Positions 1 to 6,089 of a DNA stretch of 7,850 bases are shown here, piece after piece. Source of the DNA: Thalassospira sp. UBA1131 (GTDB lineage: Bacteria > Pseudomonadota > Alphaproteobacteria > Rhodospirillales > Thalassospiraceae); contig NZ_DCAO01000067.1 in NCBI RefSeq assembly GCF_002311515.1, forward strand, positions 3,667-11,516. The letters run 5' to 3'. A program made the position numbers and the translations under genes. Position 1 is the stretch's first letter. Every line of letters begins with the position of its first letter. Below the pieces are notes generated by a model. It searched no databases, was not told the DNA's origin, and was given only the letters and a program-made list of their open reading frames with translations.

Positions 1-105
1 AAGGAAGGGGCAATTGTCACAGCCCAGGTGCGCGGCATGCCCGAATCGGCCCGGATCGCCAAAACCATGGCAACCGCCCTGCTTGATGCCGCCCTGCCCG
101 CCTGA
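1..105 (+). CDS. 3' end of an unidentified plus-strand gene (partial)
   Basis: The reading frame is open from base 1 and ends at a TGA at 103-105, leaving 34 C-terminal residues (beginning KEGAIVTAQVRGMPES, ending LLDAALPA). The upstream part lies outside the window. The case for coding is the clean stop followed 26 bases later by a strong hairpin terminator with the same orientation, and alanine-rich codons with GC-rich third positions like the neighbouring genes. The tail looks like a C-terminal amphipathic helix, but I cannot assign a family from this fragment. It converges on rnd, so the two genes share the terminator at 132-160. Coding status is likely; function is unknown. Confidence 0.6.
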   Translation, partial: KEGAIVTAQVRGMPESARIAKTMATALLDAALPA

Positions 106-131
106 TCGATTGGTCAAACCGGTTCAAAAAC

Positions 132-160
132 AAAAACGGGGCCGTCGGGCCCCGTTTTTT
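132..160. terminator. Bidirectional intrinsic terminator between convergent genes
   Basis: A 12-bp perfect inverted repeat (132-143 with 148-159) encloses a four-base GTCG loop. Its core ACGGGGCC/GGCCCCGT is flanked by A5 on the left and T6 on the right, so the RNA from either strand has a GC-rich stem followed by a U-run. It sits 26 bases after the stop of the plus-strand partial gene and 23 bases beyond the rnd stop, and so can terminate both. Confidence 0.92.
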
Positions 161-182
161 GTTCTTCACGGCAGCATGCGAC

Positions 183-1346
183 CTAGTCATCAAGCTCGAC
201 AAAGACCACTTCGCCGTCTTTCAGCTTAAGGCCAAGCTGCCCGTGTTTCAGACGCAGCGCATATTGCCCGAAAAGCTCGCGCCGCCAGCCACGCATGGCC
301 GGAACATCGGCGTTGTCGTCGGCGGCGATATTCTGAAGATCGTCGCTTGATGCCACCAGACGCTGGGCAACGCCCTTTTCCTCAGCACAGAGTTTAAGCA
401 ACACCTTCAGCAACTCGACCGTCGGGCCGATCCCGGCTGGCAGTTCAATGCGTTCCTTTGGCTTCGGCCACTGATCCTGCGGGCTATCAAGGGCTGCCTT
501 GATCGCCTCGATAATTGCCTGCCCCGGTTTGGAGGTGCCAAAGTTGCGGCCTACGCCACGGGTTTTATCAAGGTCCTTGTCGGTCATCGGCTGACGGGCA
601 GCGATATCAAGCAAGGTATCATCGCGCAAAACCCGGTTGCGCGGCAGGTTCTTGCGCTGCGCTTCGGTCTCGCGCCATTCGCCAAGCGCACGTGCCACCG
701 CCAGGAATTTCGGGCTGTTGGATCGGGTTTTAAGCCGCTTCCATGCCTCGGCCGGATCAATCGAATAGATCGACGGATCGGTCAGGCGTTCCATTTCCTC
801 AAACAGCCACACCGCACGGCCATTGGCCTCAAGGCGCTCATGAAACGCTTCATAGATCACACGCAGATGGGTCACATCCGAAAGCGCGTAACTGATCTGT
901 TTGGTCGAAAGCGGACGGCGCGACCAATCGGTAAAGCGCATCGATTTATCAATGCTCTTGCGCGCAACCTTGTTGACCAGCGTCTCATAACCGACCTGAT
1001 CACCATAACCGAGCACCATCGCCGCCACCTGGGTGTCAAACACCGGATGGGGGACCTTGCCCGACAGATGGACGAAAATCTCGATATCCTGGCGGGCAGC
1101 GTGAAACACCTTGACCACCGCCTCGTCCTGCATCAGCTCGAACAGCGGCGTCAGATCAATGCCCTCGGCAAGCGGATCGACCGCAGCCCCGTTATCGGAC
1201 GGCTCCGGACTTGCCAGCTGCACCAGACACAGTTGCGGCCAATAGGTCGAGTCCCGCATGAATTCGGTATCGACAGTGACATATTCGAACTTGCGCAATC
1301 TTTCACAGAGACTGCGAAGTTCTTCTGTAGTTGTAATTGGTTCCAT
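183..1346 (-). CDS. rnd: Ribonuclease D
   Basis: A DEDDy-family 3'-to-5' exoribonuclease that trims the 3' ends of tRNA precursors and other stable RNAs in the cytoplasm. Counting from the ATG at 1346 (387 aa), Exo I is VDTEF (Asp26, Glu28), Exo II is FHAARQDIEIF (Asp87) and Exo III is YALSDVTHL (Tyr153, Asp157). All four acidic metal ligands and the tyrosine are present, so the enzyme should be active. An HRDC-like helical region follows (about 210-290, with ARALGEWRETEAQRKN and DKTRGVGRNF). The frame also opens at a GTG at 1373, nine codons upstream. I prefer the ATG because the homologous N-terminus starts at about MEPITTTEELRSL. Neither start has a good Shine-Dalgarno sequence. It is the last gene of the minus-strand run, 115 bases after the desuccinylase gene, and ends in TAG before the shared terminator. 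Identity is secure; the start is moderately so. Confidence 0.95.
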   Translation of the reverse strand: MEPITTTEELRSLCERLRKFEYVTVDTEFMRDSTYWPQLCLVQLASPEPSDNGAAVDPLAEGIDLTPLFELMQDEAVVKVFHAARQDIEIFVHLSGKVPHPVFDTQVAAMVLGYGDQVGYETLVNKVARKSIDKSMRFTDWSRRPLSTKQISYALSDVTHLRVIYEAFHERLEANGRAVWLFEEMERLTDPSIYSIDPAEAWKRLKTRSNSPKFLAVARALGEWRETEAQRKNLPRNRVLRDDTLLDIAARQPMTDKDLDKTRGVGRNFGTSKPGQAIIEAIKAALDSPQDQWPKPKERIELPAGIGPTVELLKVLLKLCAEEKGVAQRLVASSDDLQNIAADDNADVPAMRGWRRELFGQYALRLKHGQLGLKLKDGEVVFVELDD

Positions 1347-1382
1347 GCCGACTGCTATAGCATTGCCTGCCACAATTCGCCA
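1347..1382 (-). promoter_or_regulatory. Candidate rnd promoter, possibly giving a leaderless mRNA
   Basis: On the minus strand TATAGC (1354-1359) lies 7 bases before the A of the ATG at 1346. A weak -35-like TGGCGA (1377-1382) sits 17 bases further upstream. That spacing would place the transcription start at or next to the ATG, which fits the lack of a ribosome binding site. The -35 matches consensus at only 3 of 6 positions. If the GTG at 1373 is the true start, this element lies inside the gene and the call fails. Confidence 0.3.
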
Positions 1383-1407
1383 GTGGCTTCGATGCAGGGC
1401 TGATCTT

Positions 1408-1439
1408 CGCCTTATTCGGGCAACATATGCCCCAAGGCG
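1408..1439 (-). other. Hairpin between desuccinylase gene and rnd
   Basis: Nested inverted repeat: outer arms CGCCTT (1408-1413) and AAGGCG (1434-1439), inner arms GGGCA (1418-1422) and TGCCC (1428-1432), five-base loop. On the minus strand it begins 23 bases after the desuccinylase stop. No T-run follows on either strand, so it is not a standard intrinsic terminator. It could protect the 3' end of the upstream message, act as a processing site, or be a weak terminator. The pairing is clear; the role is not. Confidence 0.5.
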
Positions 1440-1461
1440 CTCCAGAGATTAGGGTCAGGAC

Positions 1462-2550
1462 CTAGATAATCTCGTCCTCATCCAGAAGCGGATCGGATTG
1501 CAGATGGGTTTCGATGGCGTCCATGCGTTCCTGGACTTCTGACGGGCGCTTGATCGACGCAATATGAAACAGCGCGTCCCCCTGATTGACAATCGGGTGG
1601 TTGGTCCGCCCGATGATCAAGCCTTCCTCGCGCACGATGACTTCTTCGTCACGTTGCCCGAACGGATCGGATACCGCCGCGGCCACGTCCCCGGCCCGGA
1701 CAAACTCCCCGGCCAGTTTAAAGGTCCGCAAAATGCCGCCCGCCGGTGCGCGCAGCCAATGGCTGTTGGAGGATTTGAACGACGGCACGCGTGGTTCGCG
1801 CACGGTGCGCTGCGATGTCATGCCCAGTTTGCGCATCACGCGCAGAACGCCTGACACCCCGGCACGGATCGACATTTCATCAAAACGAAGCCCCTCGCCC
1901 GCCTCAAACAGCAGGATCGGCACGCCAAGCTCGCGCGCGGCCTCACGAAGCGACCCGTCGCGCAGCGGACTGGTCAGGATGATTGGTGCGCCAAACGCCT
2001 CGGCATATTCCATGATATTCGGGTCATCTTCATTGACCCGGATCTGCGGCAAGTTAACCCGGTGAACCGCCGCCGAATGCAGGTCGATACCGAAATCGGA
2101 TCGCTCGACAATTTCATGCAAAAACAAATGGGCCAGCTGTGCGGCCAGGGATCCGCGCGAATGCCCCGGGAAGCAGCGATTCAAATCGCGCCGGTCGGGA
2201 AGATAGCGGGTGTTATTAAGGAACCCGAACGCATTGACCACCGGCACGGCCAGCAACGTTCCGCGCATGCCGCGCAATGCGGTTGATTTCAAAACGCGGC
2301 GGATAACCTCCACCCCGACAATCTCGTCGCCGTGGACAGCGCCACTGACGAAAATCACCGGCCCCGGTCGTTTGCCATGCACGACATTGACCGTCAGATT
2401 GACCGGCGTGTGGTTGGACAAAAGCGAGATCGGGATATCAACAATCTGGCGCGTGCCCGGAGCAACCTTTTTCCCAGCGATTTCAAAATCAGGGTTCTTG
2501 GGGGTTCTGGGCGCTTTGGCTTTCCCCTTGGGTGATCCGGTTTCGCTCAT
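1462..2550 (-). CDS. Succinylglutamate desuccinylase/aspartoacylase family protein (M14-like zinc hydrolase)
   Basis: The 362-residue protein belongs to the AstE/AspA branch of the zinc carboxypeptidase fold, whose members hydrolyse N-acyl amino acids or amide bonds. The signatures are SGAVHGDE (His73 and Glu76, first zinc ligands), the substrate-binding DRRDLNRCFPG (119-129), DLHSAAVHR (His158, third zinc ligand) and LLFEAGEG with Glu216 as the likely catalytic base. Residues about 265-332 look like the beta-rich C-terminal domain (APAGGILRTF, FVRAGDVAA, NQGDALFHI) common in this subfamily. A basic, proline-rich N-terminal tail (1-20) and an acidic end (DPLLDEDEII) are extra. The ATG at 2550 has AGGGA seven bases upstream. 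It lies 17 bases after rimK, so the two are surely cotranscribed. No arginine-succinyltransferase (ast) genes are nearby, so a role in arginine breakdown is unlikely. Its position points to modified peptides or tags made by RimK. The substrate is unknown. Confidence 0.9.
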   Translation of the reverse strand: MSETGSPKGKAKAPRTPKNPDFEIAGKKVAPGTRQIVDIPISLLSNHTPVNLTVNVVHGKRPGPVIFVSGAVHGDEIVGVEVIRRVLKSTALRGMRGTLLAVPVVNAFGFLNNTRYLPDRRDLNRCFPGHSRGSLAAQLAHLFLHEIVERSDFGIDLHSAAVHRVNLPQIRVNEDDPNIMEYAEAFGAPIILTSPLRDGSLREAARELGVPILLFEAGEGLRFDEMSIRAGVSGVLRVMRKLGMTSQRTVREPRVPSFKSSNSHWLRAPAGGILRTFKLAGEFVRAGDVAAAVSDPFGQRDEEVIVREEGLIIGRTNHPIVNQGDALFHIASIKRPSEVQERMDAIETHLQSDPLLDEDEII

Positions 2551-2567
2551 CGTGGTATCCCTTGTTC

Positions 2568-3473
2568 TTATCCCTTGCCTTTGGTCCGCACCTTACCGGG
2601 TTTGAAATCTTTTTCCATGAATTCAATGATCATGCCGGCAATGTCCTTGCCCGTTGCATTCTCAATGCCTTCCAATCCCGGTGAGGAGTTCACTTCCATC
2701 ACCACCGGCCCGTGATTGGATCGCAGGATATCAACACCACAAACATTCAACCCCATCGCCTTGGCGGCTTCAACGGCGGTCGAGCGTTCCTGCGGGGTGA
2801 TGCGGATCGCACGCGACGAACCACCGCGATGGATGTTGGATCGGAAATCGCCCTCCGCCCCTTTGCGTTCCATGCTGGCAACCACCTTGCCACCAATCAC
2901 AAAGCAACGGATATCGCTGTTGCCGGCTTCCTTGATGAATTCCTGCACCATGATCGCAACATTGGCACCACGGAACGCCTCGATCACGGATTTGGCGGAT
3001 TTTTCGGTTTCGCCCAGAACCACACCGATGCCCTGTGTGCCTTCCAGAAGCTTGATCACCACCGGCGCACCGCCGACAATCGACAGAACTTCATCGGTCT
3101 TTTTGGGATCATGGGCAAAGGCGGTCACCGGCAGTCCGATGCCACGGCGTGCCAGGATCTGCAGCGAACGCAACTTGTCGCGCGACCGGCCAATGGCAAC
3201 AGACTCGTTTAACGGATAAACACCCATCATTTCAAACTGGCGCAGAACTGCCAGACCGAACTGGGTCACCGACACACCGATACGCGGGATCACCGCGTCA
3301 TAACCGGTAAGCTTGTCACCGCCGTAATAGATTTCCGGTTTCAGCGACGTGATGTTCATCGACACCCTGAGGGTATTGATGATGTCCATCTCATGCCCGC
3401 GTGCTTCGGCCGCCTCGACCAACCGTTTGTGGGAGTAAAGGTTTGGATTGCGTGCAAGCATCGCGATTTTCAT
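2568..3473 (-). CDS. rimK: RimK-family ATP-grasp glutamate ligase
   Basis: A 301-residue protein, the same length as E. coli RimK, which adds glutamate residues to the C-terminus of ribosomal protein S6 and can make poly-alpha-glutamate using ATP. An N-terminal pre-ATP-grasp domain (1-95, starting MKIAMLARNPNLYSHKRL) is followed by the ATP-grasp region: VVIKLLEGTQGIGVVL with Lys141, the QEFIKEAGNSDIRCFVIG segment (177-194), the ERKGAEGDFRSNIHRGG loop (202-218) and the metal-binding end CGVDILR/VMEVNSSPGLEGIE (Asp248, Glu260, Asn262). All key residues are present. The C-terminus ends in a basic tail (KPGKVRTKGKG). The ATG at 3473 has a G5A run seven bases upstream. A possible promoter inside a palindrome lies 35-50 bases upstream, and the stop is 17 bases from the desuccinylase ATG. 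No S6 gene (rpsF) is in the window, so the target could be S6 or another protein or peptide. Confidence 0.95.
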   Translation of the reverse strand: MKIAMLARNPNLYSHKRLVEAAEARGHEMDIINTLRVSMNITSLKPEIYYGGDKLTGYDAVIPRIGVSVTQFGLAVLRQFEMMGVYPLNESVAIGRSRDKLRSLQILARRGIGLPVTAFAHDPKKTDEVLSIVGGAPVVIKLLEGTQGIGVVLGETEKSAKSVIEAFRGANVAIMVQEFIKEAGNSDIRCFVIGGKVVASMERKGAEGDFRSNIHRGGSSRAIRITPQERSTAVEAAKAMGLNVCGVDILRSNHGPVVMEVNSSPGLEGIENATGKDIAGMIIEFMEKDFKPGKVRTKGKG

Positions 3474-3507
3474 AAGATGTCCCCCAAGGTCGGCAAAACG
3501 AAGTGCG

Positions 3508-3541
3508 ACCGGTATAATACCGGTGGCTGGCGAATGCGGAA
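3508..3541 (-). promoter_or_regulatory. Candidate rimK promoter with -10 inside a perfect palindrome
   Basis: A 17-base perfect inverted repeat, ACCGGTAT-A-ATACCGGT (3508-3524), carries TATTAT on the minus strand (3514-3519). A -35-like TTCCGC (3536-3541) lies 16 bases upstream. A start near 3507 would give a leader of about 33 bases before rimK. A palindrome placed over a -10 box is a usual layout for a repressor or activator operator. The -35 is poor, and the same centre reads TATAAT on the plus strand (3513-3518), so the direction is not certain. Confidence 0.45.
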
Positions 3542-3553
3542 TTGTCAGAAAGT

Positions 3554-3596
3554 AAAACGACCCTGTCGGGATCTTGTTCCGGCAATGGGTCGTTCT
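3554..3596 (-). terminator. Terminator-like hairpin after the retropepsin-like gene
   Basis: On the minus strand, 12 bases after the stop at 3606, AACGACCC (3587-3594) pairs with GGGTCGTT (3556-3563). The interior also pairs (TGTCGG 3564-3569 with CCGGCA 3579-3584, one G-T wobble) around a nine-base loop. The stem runs into TTTT then ACTTT, as in an intrinsic terminator. It would separate the retropepsin-like gene from rimK or act as partial read-through control. The T-run is interrupted, so efficiency may be modest. Confidence 0.65.
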
Positions 3597-3605
3597 TCTG
3601 CGCGT

Positions 3606-4106
3606 CTATCTCTGTTCCGGCTTCCCTGCAAGATAAGATTTCGATGGCAGCACCAAAAATCTTCCTGCTTTCATCGCTGTGCGGCCCAAAAGCATGGGAA
3701 AGCCCATGATTGACCGGTTTGCCAGCGATACTTCAACTTTCAATTTGTGATGCCCAACCTGGATATGGGTGGCAATCACAAACCGTTCTTCGGCATTTCC
3801 GTTCGAAGAGCGAATCTCGCGCATTTCAATCAGCGGCGCCAGACAATCGATCCGCCCATGCCCGTCCCCGCGATAATGCGGCAGGGTAAATGATACAAAA
3901 TCCTGCCCGTCACGCACGACTTTCTTTGGATTAAGCGCATGCAGCGACGATGTTCGCGCGCCGGTATCAACCTTGGCCTTGATCAAGGGCACGCCAAGAT
4001 CAGGAAGGCCGATCCATTCCCGCCACCCCAAAACATGTCCATCGGAAATCAGGGTATCGGTCTGGCTCTTAAGCGACGGTTTTGCTTTTACGCGTTGCGG
4101 GCTCAC
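3606..4106 (-). CDS. Retropepsin-like protease family protein (annotated family name: ATP-dependent zinc protease, DUF785/RimB-like)
   Basis: A 166-residue cytoplasmic protein with no signal peptide. It matches the family usually named ATP-dependent zinc protease, to which RimB of Pseudomonas belongs. Visible signatures are WREWIGLPDLGV (28-39), AKVDTGARTSSLHA (44-57) with the DTGA aspartyl-protease-like active-site turn at Asp47, and RSIMGFPMLLGRTAM (131-145), equivalent to the second conserved block of pepsin-like folds. No HExxH or other zinc-protease motif is present, so the family name is misleading. I infer an aspartyl-type hydrolase acting on RimK-made glutamate tags or on RimK targets, because family members often sit beside rimK. 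The start is a GTG at 4106 with GGAAG six bases upstream. An in-frame TAA lies ten codons further upstream, and no ATG falls between. It is 132 bases upstream of rimK. Confidence 0.85.
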   Translation of the reverse strand: MSPQRVKAKPSLKSQTDTLISDGHVLGWREWIGLPDLGVPLIKAKVDTGARTSSLHALNPKKVVRDGQDFVSFTLPHYRGDGHGRIDCLAPLIEMREIRSSNGNAEERFVIATHIQVGHHKLKVEVSLANRSIMGFPMLLGRTAMKAGRFLVLPSKSYLAGKPEQR

Positions 4107-4196
4107 ATGCAGCTTCCGGTTATTGAATGCAATCTGTTAGGTGGTGGTGATGATAACCTGTAACAACCTGATCGGCTTACGAAATTCGTTTCGATG

Positions 4197-4919
4197 TTAC
4201 GATTCTGTGGTCATGTCATCCATGACACTGCGCACCAGCGGCAAGGTCACCGCCCGCTTTTCGGCCAAGGCCCGGCGATCAATCGCCGCCACCAATTGAC
4301 TTAACGCCGCAAAGGACCGCTCGATCCTCGGCAAGACATAACTGATGATTTGCGGGCTGGCCGGGATCTGCCGGTCGGCAAACAGCTTGATCAGCAAACC
4401 GACAATCAAATCATCATCCGGCGGCGAAATCTCGCACACCAGAGCCGCACCCAGCCTTGATTTCAGATCGGGCAAATCAATCTGCCAGCGCGATGGCGGC
4501 TGGCTTGCGGTCAACAACAAATGCCCACCGCGTTCCTTCAGCATATTGTAAATATGGAAACAGACGGTTTCATCAAGGCCTGCGCCAGCCACAAGGTCCG
4601 CATCCTCGATCACAAGACCGGTGGCATCGCCCAGAAGCTCATCGGGATTGATCCCGTTCAACTCCGATGCCGCGACCTGCAACGCGCCGGATCGTGCCCG
4701 CCACACTTCTGCCAGATGACTTTTGCCGCATCCCTTTGGCCCATACAGGCACAAGGCCGGGGCGGGCCATTTCGGCCATTGGTCGATCCACGCCACCGCT
4801 TCGCTATTGCAATCGGCCACCATGAAATCATCGCGCCCCAGTGCCGGGCGCATTTCAAGCGCCAGCGGCAATTGCTGCGGGTCGTTATCTTTGTCCGGCT
4901 TGGATGTCACCCGGGTCAC
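4197..4919 (-). CDS. hdaA: HdaA, DnaA-related regulator of replication initiation
   Basis: A 240-residue AAA+ protein of the Hda/HdaA group. With the DNA-polymerase sliding clamp, it stimulates ATP hydrolysis by DnaA and so limits replication initiation to once per cycle. The N-terminus carries a clamp-binding motif, QQLPLAL (15-21). The AAA+ core has Walker A GPKGCGKS (60-67), Walker B VIEDAD (103-108), sensor 1 LLLTASQPP (134-142), a Box VII arginine in LKSRLG (Arg155) and a sensor 2 region around Arg201. There is no DnaA-type DNA-binding domain IV, as expected for Hda rather than DnaA. The start is taken as GTG 4919. Upstream the frame is open but offers no ATG or TTG within about 35 bases. 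The only hint of a ribosome site is GAG six bases before it. It follows the permease gene by 35 bases, so it is probably the last gene of that operon. Confidence 0.92.
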   Translation of the reverse strand: MTRVTSKPDKDNDPQQLPLALEMRPALGRDDFMVADCNSEAVAWIDQWPKWPAPALCLYGPKGCGKSHLAEVWRARSGALQVAASELNGINPDELLGDATGLVIEDADLVAGAGLDETVCFHIYNMLKERGGHLLLTASQPPSRWQIDLPDLKSRLGAALVCEISPPDDDLIVGLLIKLFADRQIPASPQIISYVLPRIERSFAALSQLVAAIDRRALAEKRAVTLPLVRSVMDDMTTES

Positions 4920-4954
4920 AGTAAACTCAATTTGCTGATCTCGATCTCTGGGGT

Positions 4955-6049
4955 CTATTTCTCGGTCTCGGTCGTGGCATTGTTGCCAGCGTCCGGTCCG
5001 TGATCATAAAGCCTGCTATCGAGATACTGCCTTAAGCCATAACGTACAAGCACGCCGATCACGGCGGCCACCGGCACGGCCAGCATCACACCAAGAAGTC
5101 CGAACACCGCACCCCCGGCAAGCAAGGCAAACATCACCCAAACAGCATGCAGCCCGACCTTGTCGCCCACAAGCTTGGGCGTCAGGAAATTACCCTCAAG
5201 CACCTGGCCGATCAAAAACACCAGCGCCACCAGCCCAAGATCAAGCCCAAAGCCAAACTGTGCCAGCGCCACACCCATGCCAACCGCAAAGCCGGCAATC
5301 ATCCCGAAATAGGGCACAAACGACACAAGTCCGGTCATCAAGCCAATGACAAAGCCAAACTCAAGCCCCGCCAGCGTCAGGCCAAGCCCGTAAAACAGGC
5401 CAAGCAATATGCACACCGTCGCCTGCCCGCGCACAAACCCGGCAAGGGTTTCATCAATCTCGCTAACGCACTGGCGGATATCCTTGGCCGACCGCCTTGG
5501 CAGGTAACTGTCCACCTTGGCAACAATCTTGTCCCAGTCACGCAGCAGGTAAAACGACACCACCGGCGTGATGAACAGCAAGCTCAGGAAGTTCAAAAGT
5601 GCGAGACCGCCCGAAAGCACATTGGTCAGAACATTACCGACCCATTTAAGGGCATTGGCACTCTGTCCCTTGATCGCATCCGATACACTTTGCAGGGTTT
5701 CGGGCGCGACACGGTCGAGGACATTTTGCAAATACGGCGCGACATTGGTGCGCAACGTATCGACATAGCCCGGAAACCGTTCAAGAAAGCCTGCCAACTG
5801 GCTGCCGATCATCGGCACGACAATCAACATCACCAGAATGAACACAAGGAAGAAAAGGAACGTGATGATGCTGGTCGCAATCACCCGGCTGGCCCCGCGT
5901 TCCTCAAGCCGGTCGGCAAGCGGATCCAGGAAATAGGCAATCGCCATCCCGGCAACGAACGGTAACAGGATGCCCGAAAACAGCCAGATCAGGAAAAAGA
6001 ATCCAACAACAAAGATCAGCCAGAAACGTGCTTGCTGTCGTAATGTCAT
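4955..6049 (-). CDS. AI-2E family transporter (PerM-like permease)
   Basis: A 364-residue inner-membrane protein of the AI-2E exporter/PerM (UPF0118) family. Hydrophobic segments are visible at about 10-41 (two), 57-81, 146-167, 207-227, 231-265, 270-288 and 303-336, giving about eight membrane spans. A soluble loop (about 82-145) lies between the third and fourth, as in this family. Conserved family stretches include LVSFVPYFGMIAG (241-253), GQVLEGNFLTPKLVGDKVGL (281-300) and FGLLGVMLAVPVAA (316-329). Substrates are unknown for most members. The AI-2 name comes from one E. coli paralogue (TqsA) and other members have been linked to sodium/proton exchange, so autoinducer transport should not be assumed. 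The ATG at 6049 has AGGGG about eight bases upstream. Spacing is 40 bases from the DUF2066 gene and 35 bases to hdaA, indicating one operon. Confidence 0.93.
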   Translation of the reverse strand: MTLRQQARFWLIFVVGFFFLIWLFSGILLPFVAGMAIAYFLDPLADRLEERGASRVIATSIITFLFFLVFILVMLIVVPMIGSQLAGFLERFPGYVDTLRTNVAPYLQNVLDRVAPETLQSVSDAIKGQSANALKWVGNVLTNVLSGGLALLNFLSLLFITPVVSFYLLRDWDKIVAKVDSYLPRRSAKDIRQCVSEIDETLAGFVRGQATVCILLGLFYGLGLTLAGLEFGFVIGLMTGLVSFVPYFGMIAGFAVGMGVALAQFGFGLDLGLVALVFLIGQVLEGNFLTPKLVGDKVGLHAVWVMFALLAGGAVFGLLGVMLAVPVAAVIGVLVRYGLRQYLDSRLYDHGPDAGNNATTETEK

Positions 6050-6089
6050 TCCCCGGCCCCTGTTAAACTGTCCCTGTCATGCAAAAGGC

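Noticed and set aside
840..1403. Plus-strand open frame of 187 codons opposite rnd
   Set aside because: It lies antisense to the catalytic domain of RNase D and has unnatural His/Arg-rich composition.
2712..3219. Two overlapping plus-strand frames of about 166 codons opposite rimK
   Set aside because: They are antisense shadows of a strongly conserved RimK coding sequence, with no ribosome site and no recognisable motif.
3513..3518. Perfect TATAAT on the plus strand between the retropepsin-like gene and rimK
   Set aside because: It could drive antisense RNA, but the -35 partner (TCGGCA) is mediocre and no plus-strand gene follows. It is better explained as the centre of the palindrome that serves minus-strand rimK.
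3391..3585. Small minus-strand frame (64 codons) overlapping the rimK start and upstream gap
   Set aside because: It overlaps the rimK 5' end in another frame, runs through the palindrome and hairpin region, and has no family resemblance.
4180..4193. Short hairpin CGAAA/TTTCG just after the hdaA stop
   Set aside because: The 5-bp AT-rich stem with no T-run is too weak to call a terminator. The 90-base gap to the retropepsin-like gene holds no other clear signal.
5147..5965. Long plus-strand open frame (272 codons) opposite the permease gene
   Set aside because: Rich in Gln, His, Lys and Arg with no domain-like pattern, as expected from the antisense of a hydrophobic membrane-protein gene. 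The minus-strand permease explains the region fully.
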